A stretch of DNA of 64,000 bases, taken from positions 1,116,001-1,180,000 of the forward strand of contig NZ_JBOUVX010000001.1 in NCBI RefSeq assembly GCF_050789285.1, in the 5' to 3' direction. The stretch is from CAVPWP01 sp050789285. GTDB taxonomy: Bacteria; Pseudomonadota; Alphaproteobacteria; Rhodobacterales; Rhodobacteraceae. This document shows positions 58,869-64,000 of this stretch, in pieces (position 1 is the stretch's first letter; every line of letters begins with the position of its first letter). The notes beneath the pieces are model-generated. The model searched no databases and was not told the origin of the DNA. It saw only the letters and a program-made list of their open reading frames with translations. The position numbers and the translations under genes were made by a program.

Positions 58869-59524
58869 GCGGGCACTCCTTTGAGGCGGTCGAGCAGGGG
58901 CGCGAGCGCGGGGTCGGTGAAATCGGTGATGGTCGCCCGGGCGCCCAGCGCCAGCAGGTCGGCCGCGGTCAGGGTCGAGGTGACGCCCACCGTCGCGATC
59001 CCGGCGGCCACCGCGGCGGCCAGCCCCGAGGGGCTGTCCTCGAAGGCAAGCGCCTCCGCGGCGGCGACGCCCAGCGCGTCGAGGGCGGCAAGATAGGGGT
59101 CGGGGAAGGGCTTGCCGCGCGGGCAGGCCTCGCCGCTGACCACGACCTCGAAATGATGGCGAAGGCCGATGGCCGACAGCATCGCGTCGGCGTTCTCGGG
59201 CGGCGCGTTGGTCACAACGGCCAGCGCCCAGCCTTCGTCCCGCGCCCGCTCGAGCATGGCCGCGACACCGGGCATGGCGGGGTAGGGGCGGGGCAGGCGG
59301 CGGCGGAACCGGGCCTCCTTCTCGACCGACAATCCGCGCGGGTCGGGATGGTCGGGGATCATTTCCGCGAAGTAGTCGGCGTTGAGGCGGCCGTGGATAT
59401 GGGCGCGGTAATGGGCCTCGTCCACGGCGATGCCGAAGGGCGACATCAGATCGGCGAAGACCGCGCAATGGATCCGGTCGGTGTCCAGCATGGTGCCGTC
59501 GAGGTCGAGCAGGAGCGCGGGCAA
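58865..59524 (-). CDS. HAD-superfamily hydrolase
   Basis: A 219-residue haloacid-dehalogenase-type phosphatase or mutase. Motif I LLLDLDGTMLDTD, motif II VVTNAPP, Lys in GKPFPDP and motif III AFEDSPSG are present; the cap is the C1 helical type seen in beta-phosphoglucomutases and phosphoglycolate phosphatases. Its place in a one-carbon operon is conserved-looking (11-base and overlapping junctions), but its substrate is unknown. Confidence 0.88.
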   Translation of the reverse strand: MPALLLDLDGTMLDTDRIHCAVFADLMSPFGIAVDEAHYRAHIHGRLNADYFAEMIPDHPDPRGLSVEKEARFRRRLPRPYPAMPGVAAMLERARDEGWALAVVTNAPPENADAMLSAIGLRHHFEVVVSGEACPRGKPFPDPYLAALDALGVAAAEALAFEDSPSGLAAAVAAGIATVGVTSTLTAADLLALGARATITDFTDPALAPLLDRLKGVPA

Positions 59525-59535
59525 GGGCTGTCCTT

Positions 59536-60462
59536 CTAGGCGCTGTCGCGCTCGGCGGGCACGCGGCCCTGTTCGGTGGCCCAGGTCGCGGTCGCGCCGA
59601 TCCCGCCCAGCGGGAAAAGGTGCAACTGCGCGATCGGGAAATCGGGATCGGCGGCCTTCATCGCCTGAAGCTCGGCCACAAGCTCGGTCGGCTCGTAGGG
59701 CATGACCAGCTTGGTCACGTCCATGGCCCGCTTCTGCAGCACCCGCAGCGAGGGGCCGACACCGCAGGCGATGGCGAACTTCAGAAGCGTCTGAAGCTTC
59801 GCGGGCCCCGCGATGCCCAGATGGATCGGCAGGGCGATGCCTTCGGCGCGCAGCCGCTTGCCCCAGGCCACGACCGGCGCGGCCTCGAAGGCGAATTGCG
59901 TGACGATCGCCATCTCGGCGTCGGTGCGCTCGGCGAAGGCCTGTTTCCAGCGCAGCGCCTCCATCACCGAGCGGTCGCCGCCGTCGGCGTCGATGTCGCG
60001 GTTGCCCTCGGGGTGGCCCGCGACGTGCAGCCGGGTGAAGCCCGCGCGGTCGAACAGGCCGGACTCCAGAAGCTGCATCGAGGATTCGAAGTCGCCCACC
60101 GGGTTGGCGACGCCGCCGGCCAGCACCAGCGCCTCGCGCACGTCGGCCTCGCCCTGGTAGCGCGCGATCCAGTCGGCCAGCATCGTGGCGTCGGCGATGA
60201 TGCGGGCGGGAAAGTGCGGCATCACGGCGAAGCCGTCGCGCGAAAGCCGCGCGGCGGTCGCCACCATCTCGTCGATGGGCGTTCCGTCGATATGGGCGAT
60301 GTAGACGCGGGTGCCCTGCGGCAGGAGTGCGCGGAAATCCTCGACCTTGGCGGCGGTGCGGGGCATCACCTCGATCGAGTGACCCGCAAGCATGGCGGCA
60401 AGTGCGCCGGTCGACGGCCCGGCCGGGGCGGTGTCCTTGCGGCGGAAATTCAACAGCGCCAT
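59536..60462 (-). CDS. MetF-like methylenetetrahydrofolate reductase
   Basis: A 308-residue flavin-type TIM barrel of the methylenetetrahydrofolate reductase superfamily. VYIAHIDGTPIDEM, PHFPARIIAD, LVLAGGVANPVGDF and LHVAGHPEGNRDI follow the MetF strand order, with FPIAQLHLFPLGG near the end. It would interconvert methyl- and methylene-tetrahydrofolate. Sequence is divergent from standard MetF, as expected for a catabolic version. GGGAGGCGCTG precedes the ATG at 60462. Confidence 0.85.
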   Translation of the reverse strand: MALLNFRRKDTAPAGPSTGALAAMLAGHSIEVMPRTAAKVEDFRALLPQGTRVYIAHIDGTPIDEMVATAARLSRDGFAVMPHFPARIIADATMLADWIARYQGEADVREALVLAGGVANPVGDFESSMQLLESGLFDRAGFTRLHVAGHPEGNRDIDADGGDRSVMEALRWKQAFAERTDAEMAIVTQFAFEAAPVVAWGKRLRAEGIALPIHLGIAGPAKLQTLLKFAIACGVGPSLRVLQKRAMDVTKLVMPYEPTELVAELQAMKAADPDFPIAQLHLFPLGGIGATATWATEQGRVPAERDSA

Positions 60463-60488
60463 CAGCGCCTCCCTTGCTGTGCGAGCCC

Positions 60489-60785
60489 TCAGGCCCATCC
60501 GTCCTGCGCGATCAGCGCCTTCAGCCGATCGGCGTCGTATTCGGCATCAAGCCGTGCCGCCGCCTCGCGCGCCACCGTCTCGGGATCTCCCGCCACCTCG
60601 ACCGGATCGCCCTTGCGCCATTCGGCCAGATAGGCGTCCGTGCCGATCGCGCCCGCCTTCATCGCCGCCCGGTCGATCGCTTGCTCGAAGCGCTCGGGCA
60701 GAGGGGCCTTCACCCCCCGCCGGCCCTTGCCGACGATGACTTGTGCGGGGATGTCCCGCCAGTAGACGATGGTGAGATCGGGCAT
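60489..60785 (-). CDS. Small PF13769-type (virulence-factor domain) protein
   Basis: A 98-residue cytoplasmic protein opening MPDLTIVYWRDIPAQVIVGK, followed by a conserved LPERFEQAIDRAAMKAG helix. This matches the family named virulence factor in Pfam, whose role is unknown and whose genes often accompany this corrinoid/folate set in Rhodobacteraceae. An AAAAGGA ribosome site precedes it. It is the first gene of the minus-strand operon. Confidence 0.85.
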   Translation of the reverse strand: MPDLTIVYWRDIPAQVIVGKGRRGVKAPLPERFEQAIDRAAMKAGAIGTDAYLAEWRKGDPVEVAGDPETVAREAAARLDAEYDADRLKALIAQDGWA

Positions 60786-60990
60786 GGTCGCGTCCTTTTC
60801 CCTGACCCTCTTTACGCGTCCGCGCCGCAGCAACCCGGCGCGTTTTCGACATTCGGCACGCCGCGCGCGACGCCCGCTTCCGCGGCTCTGTCCCCGCAGA
60901 CAGGTTCTAGGGGGCGACGGGGCCGCCCGCCACCGGGCACGAGGCGAAAAATCCTCATGATCGTTATGAATCGGTCCGGTGACACAAGGC

Positions 60991-61017
60991 TTGATCGAAG
61001 GGGGCGCCGTACATACT
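60991..61017 (+). promoter_or_regulatory. Weak candidate promoter of ppx/gppA
   Basis: TTGATC at 60991-60996 and CATACT at 61012-61017 with a 15-base spacer, in the 261-bp divergent gap. Both boxes match four of six bases, but the spacer is short. Confidence 0.3.
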
Positions 61018-61046
61018 GTCAGGGGTAACTTGAATTGGAGGGCGAC

Positions 61047-62162
61047 ATGCCGCCCGAGCGTCCCGATGGTGCGGGCGCGTTCCCGATCCCGGTCGAGCCG
61101 ACCGCGCCAGTCCCGCCTGATCCGGCCGAGCTTTACGCCGCGCTGGATCTGGGCACGAACAGTTGCCGGATGCTGATCGCCCAGCCCAAGGGCAATCAGT
61201 TCCATGTCGTGGACAGTTTCTCGAAATCCGTGCGCCTTGGCGCCGGATTGGAAACGTCGGGCCGGCTGTCGCGCGGGTCGATGATCCGCGCCGTCCAGGC
61301 CCTCAAGATCTGCCAGAAGAAGCTGGAAAAGCACGACGTCAAGCGCATGCGCCTGGTCGCGACCGAGGCCTGCCGCCGCGCCGTGAACGCGCGGGATTTC
61401 ATCGCCCAGGCCCGGCGCGAGACCGGCCTCGATGTCGAGATCATCGAGCCCGAGGAAGAGGCGCGGCTGGCCGTCATCTCCTGCGCGCCGCTTGTCTCGA
61501 CCCGGACCGAGCAGCTTCTGGTCGTCGACATCGGCGGCGGCTCGACCGAACTTGTGTGGATCGACCTCAGCCGCGTGCCGCGTCACGACCGGCCGCGCGC
61601 GATCATGCGGCTGCACGCGGGCTTCAAGCCGGTCGACGGGTCGCCCTTCCCGGCGGCGCGGGTGGTCGACTGGATCTCGGTGCCGCTCGGCGTCGCGACG
61701 CTGCGCGAGCAGTTCGACGACGTGCGCGACGACGCCGCGCGTTTCGCGCTGATGAGCTGGTTCTTCGAGGAAAATCTTGCCGATTTCTCGCCCTATGCCG
61801 CGGAACAGACGCGCGAAGGGTTCCAGATCATCGGCACCTCGGGCACCGTGACCACCGTGGCCGCCAGCCACCTTGGCCTGCGCCGATATGACCGCAACAA
61901 GGTCGACGGGCTGCGGATGACGTCGGACCAGATCGACAAGGTGATCCGGGAATACCTCACCATGGGTCCCGAGGGCCGCCGCAGCGACCCGCGCATCGGC
62001 CGTGACCGGCACACGCTGATCATGTCGGGCGCCGCCATCCTGCAGGCGCTTTTGCGCATATGGCCGACCGACCGGCTGTCGGTCGCCGACCGCGGCCTGC
62101 GCGAGGGGCTGCTTTATGCGCAGATGTCGGCCGACGGCGTGCTTGACGGCGGACCCTACTAG
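61047..62162 (+). CDS. Ppx/GppA exopolyphosphatase or pppGpp phosphatase
   Basis: A 371-residue ASKHA phosphatase. LDLGTNSCRMLIA, VVDIGGGSTELVW and IIGTSGTVTTVAA are the three phosphate-binding loops; a C-terminal HD-like extension found in E. coli Ppx is missing, as in the short alphaproteobacterial form. It hydrolyses polyphosphate and/or pppGpp. GGAGGG lies just before ATG 61047. The rlmE gene follows by 15 bp. Confidence 0.9.
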   Translation: MPPERPDGAGAFPIPVEPTAPVPPDPAELYAALDLGTNSCRMLIAQPKGNQFHVVDSFSKSVRLGAGLETSGRLSRGSMIRAVQALKICQKKLEKHDVKRMRLVATEACRRAVNARDFIAQARRETGLDVEIIEPEEEARLAVISCAPLVSTRTEQLLVVDIGGGSTELVWIDLSRVPRHDRPRAIMRLHAGFKPVDGSPFPAARVVDWISVPLGVATLREQFDDVRDDAARFALMSWFFEENLADFSPYAAEQTREGFQIIGTSGTVTTVAASHLGLRRYDRNKVDGLRMTSDQIDKVIREYLTMGPEGRRSDPRIGRDRHTLIMSGAAILQALLRIWPTDRLSVADRGLREGLLYAQMSADGVLDGGPY

Positions 62163-62177
62163 GGGCAGGGACGCGCC

Positions 62178-62897
62178 ATGGCGAAGAAACCCGATCCGAC
62201 AGGCGGCAAGAGCGGGCGCGGTCAGCGCGACCTGCGCGTGAAGGTCAAGACCGCGCGCGGCCGCAAGCTGTCGTCCACGCTCTGGCTCGAACGGCAGCTC
62301 AACGACCCCTACGTGCGCCGCGCGCGGGCCGAGGGCTATCGCGGGCGCGCGGCGTTCAAGATCCTCGAGCTTGACGACAAGTATGGCTTCCTCACGCCGG
62401 GTGCGCGGGTGGTCGATCTTGGCTGCGCGCCGGGGGGCTGGTGCCAGGTCGCTGTGGCGCGGGTGAACGCGCTTGGCGAACGCGCGGGCAAACCCGTCGG
62501 CAAGGTGCTGGGCGTCGACCTGCAGGAGGTCGAGCCCATCGCCGGGGCCGAGATCCACCAGCTCGACTTCATGGCCGACGGCGCGGATCAGCAGGTCAAG
62601 GACTGGCTCGGCGGTGGGGCCGACGTGGTGATGTCGGACATGGCCGCGGCCTCGTCGGGGCACAAGGCCACCGACCATCTGCGCATCGTGGCGCTGTGCG
62701 AGGCGGCCGCGGCCCTGGCCTTCGACGTGCTCGAACCCGGCGGCACCTTCGTCGCCAAGGTCCTTCAGGGCGGGGCCGAGGGTCAGCTTCAGGCCGAACT
62801 CAAGCGCCGGTTCGAGAAGGTCGTGAACGTCAAGCCGCCGGCGTCGCGTTCGGACAGCTCCGAAAAATTCGTGGTCGCCACTGGCTTTCGCGGCTAG
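62178..62897 (+). CDS. rlmE: 23S rRNA (uridine-2'-O) methyltransferase
   Basis: A 239-residue FtsJ/RlmE methyltransferase. The catalytic Lys lies in RAAFKILELDDKYGF, the SAM loop is DLGCAPGGWCQVA, the catalytic Asp in VVMSDMAA and the second Lys in FVAKVLQGG. It modifies U2552 in the ribosomal A loop. A basic N-terminal extension of about 40 residues is normal. Its TAG shares CTAG with the stop of the converging RHH gene. Confidence 0.95.
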   Translation: MAKKPDPTGGKSGRGQRDLRVKVKTARGRKLSSTLWLERQLNDPYVRRARAEGYRGRAAFKILELDDKYGFLTPGARVVDLGCAPGGWCQVAVARVNALGERAGKPVGKVLGVDLQEVEPIAGAEIHQLDFMADGADQQVKDWLGGGADVVMSDMAAASSGHKATDHLRIVALCEAAAALAFDVLEPGGTFVAKVLQGGAEGQLQAELKRRFEKVVNVKPPASRSDSSEKFVVATGFRG

Positions 62898-63133
62898 CCC
62901 CGGGGCTCATGCGGCGCGCCGCCAAGGCGCCCCAGCACATAGACCCGGATCGCCGACGCCAGCCCGCGCCCTTCGCGCGCCGCATCGATTTCGGCCGCAA
63001 GGTCATTGATCGGCCGGCCCTCTCGGGCCGCGATCCCGCGGAACGCCGCCCAGAACTCGGGTTCCAGCGACACCGAGGTGCGGTGCCCCTTCAGCGTCAG
63101 CGAATGCTTCTCGGGCCGCCCGCTTGCGCTCAC
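62894..63133 (-). CDS. Ribbon-helix-helix domain protein
   Basis: A 79-residue protein with the RHH_4 pattern: basic start, HRTSVSLEPEFWAAFRGIAAREGRPINDLAAEID. The strand carries T-V-L residues for DNA contact. It is probably a small DNA-binding regulator, target unknown; no toxin partner is present. Its ATG overlaps the DUF4169 stop, so it ends the fumC-DUF4169-RHH run. Confidence 0.87.
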   Translation of the reverse strand: MSASGRPEKHSLTLKGHRTSVSLEPEFWAAFRGIAAREGRPINDLAAEIDAAREGRGLASAIRVYVLGRLGGAPHEPRG

Positions 63134-63330
63134 GCCCCGTCATCCTCGTCGATGCGCTGTCGGCGGTGCGCCTCGAGCCGCTCGGTCTCGCGCAGGGCGC
63201 GCGCCTCGTCGGCCTCGCGTTCGGCGCGCGTCCGCCCGTGCTTGGCGGCATTTGCCCCGGCCCGGGTCCGGGCCTGGGCCTTCGCGCGCGCCTTGCGCGC
63301 CTGGTTGAGGTTGATGACCTTGCCCGCCAT
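63130..63330 (-). CDS. DUF4169 family protein
   Basis: A 66-residue highly basic protein beginning MAGKVINLNQARKARAKAQA, typical of DUF4169. Arg, Ala and Glu make up most of it, so it is probably one long helix. Function unknown. It is seven bases downstream of fumC and overlaps the RHH gene. Confidence 0.87.
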   Translation of the reverse strand: MAGKVINLNQARKARAKAQARTRAGANAAKHGRTRAEREADEARALRETERLEAHRRQRIDEDDGA

Positions 63331-63337
63331 CGCCGCG

Positions 63338-64000
63338 TTATCCCCTGGGGCCGATCATGTCCTCGGGCCGCACCACCCGGTCGAAGGTCTCTTCGTCGAC
63401 GAACCCAAGGCGGATCGCCTCCTGCTTCAGCGTGGTCCCGTTTCGGTGCGCGGTCTTGGCGACCTTGGTGGCGTTGTCATAGCCGATGGTGGGCGCAAGC
63501 GCCGTCACCAGCATCAGCGATTCCTTCATCAGCCGGTCGATCCGCTCGACGTTGGCCGTGGTGCCCACCACCATGTTGTCGGTGAAGCTGCCCGCCGCGT
63601 CGCCCAGAAGCTGCATCGACTGCAGCACGTTGTAGGACATCATCGGGTTGTAGACGTTCAGCTCGAAATGCCCCTGACTGCCGGCAAAGCCCACCGCGGC
63701 GTCGTTGCCCATGACATGGGCGCAGACCATGGTCAGCGCCTCGGCCTGGGTCGGGTTCACCTTGCCCGGCATGATCGAGGACCCGGGTTCGTTCTCGGGC
63801 AGGATCAGTTCGCCCAGCCCCGAACGCGGGCCCGACCCCAGAAGCCGCATGTCGTTGGCGATCTTGAACAAGCTCGCCGCCACCGTCTTCAAGGCGCCCG
63901 AGAACATCACCATGGCGTCATGGGCGGCCAGCGCCTCGAACTTGTTCGGCGCGGTGACGAAGGGCAGGCCGGTGATCGACGCGATCTCGGCGGCCACGCG
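63338..64000 (-). CDS. fumC: Fumarate hydratase class II, C-terminal part
   Basis: The gene enters from beyond the right edge; the last 220 residues are visible. The fumarase/aspartase signature GSSIMPGKVNP and the class II fumarase C-terminus (GYDNATKVAKTAHRNGTTLKQEA) are intact. It hydrates fumarate to malate in the citric acid cycle. The missing N-terminal part should be about 240 residues by family length. Confidence 0.95.
   Translation of the reverse strand, partial: RVAAEIASITGLPFVTAPNKFEALAAHDAMVMFSGALKTVAASLFKIANDMRLLGSGPRSGLGELILPENEPGSSIMPGKVNPTQAEALTMVCAHVMGNDAAVGFAGSQGHFELNVYNPMMSYNVLQSMQLLGDAAGSFTDNMVVGTTANVERIDRLMKESLMLVTALAPTIGYDNATKVAKTAHRNGTTLKQEAIRLGFVDEETFDRVVRPEDMIGPRG

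Noticed and set aside
1..64000. CRISPR arrays, insertion sequences, prophage or gene transfer agent genes, rRNA
   Set aside because: No spaced direct repeats, transposase, integrase, capsid or terminase motifs, and no rRNA-like stretch were seen.

Overview
The window looks like chromosomal DNA of a Rhodobacteraceae-type alphaproteobacterium. The evidence is very high GC, GCC/GGC-rich codon use, an aglEFGAK cluster, a CckA-type cell-cycle kinase, an alphaproteobacterial SOS box (GAAC-N7-GAAC) before recA, and CtrA-like TTAA-N7-TTAA boxes. I see no rRNA, CRISPR array, insertion sequence or phage module. The only RNA gene I can support is a tRNA-Gly(CCC). Genes run off both ends: an unidentified secreted-type fragment on the left and fumC on the right.

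Layout. 0-7.3 kb: a sulfide/sulfane-sulfur island (DUF302 protein, YeeE/YedE transporter, Crp/Fnr regulator, small membrane protein, persulfide dioxygenase, phosphatase-like/sulfide:quinone reductase fusion, SulP exporter). 7.25-8.4 kb: a long non-coding stretch with palindromes, then a Hint-fold protein lacking its catalytic residues. 8.6-15.9 kb: chemotaxis genes, with cheB-cheD on the plus strand converging on a minus-strand STAS-cheY-cheA-cheW-cheR-cheY operon that ends in a low-complexity protein. 16-26.3 kb: alpha-glucoside use (aglR-GH1-glk divergent from aglEFGAK). 26.3-29.7 kb: ExoD-like protein and a KefF/KefB-like pair. 29.8-36.4 kb: guaB, rsmB-like, cckA, recA. 36.7-45.5 kb: alaS, typA, cysS, cimA and others. 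45.5-49.8 kb: MFS transporter, orphan cobK, alkA-like glycosylase, esterase, HNH protein. 49.9-53.7 kb: zwf-pgl-pgi. 54-60.8 kb: tRNA-Gly, an intact Hint protein, and a folate/corrinoid one-carbon locus. 61-64 kb: ppx/gppA, rlmE, two small proteins, fumC.

How the parts fit. The left island oxidises sulfide to sulfite/sulfate and moves sulfur anions. A TTGAC-N4-GTCAA box about 41 bp before a predicted start point, together with an FNR-like E--SR recognition helix in the local regulator, suggests self-control. aglEFGAK, GH1 and glk turn glucosides into glucose-6-phosphate, and zwf-pgl-pgi carries it towards 6-phosphogluconate; both units have LacI-type palindromes. CtrA-like boxes sit before cckA and the chemotaxis operon, both 51 nt from the start codon, and a weaker one lies before recA, suggesting one CckA-CtrA circuit over motility, its own kinase and possibly recombination.

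The most notable unexplained signal is a 13-residue open frame with three Cys codons (MTTLCIIRCCILR) placed between typA and cysS. It is a strong candidate for a cysteine-sensing leader peptide controlling cysteinyl-tRNA synthetase. The folate/corrinoid locus lacks its substrate-specific methyltransferase in this window, so its methyl donor is open. All calls come from reading sequence and motifs without database searches; regulatory sites are predictions.
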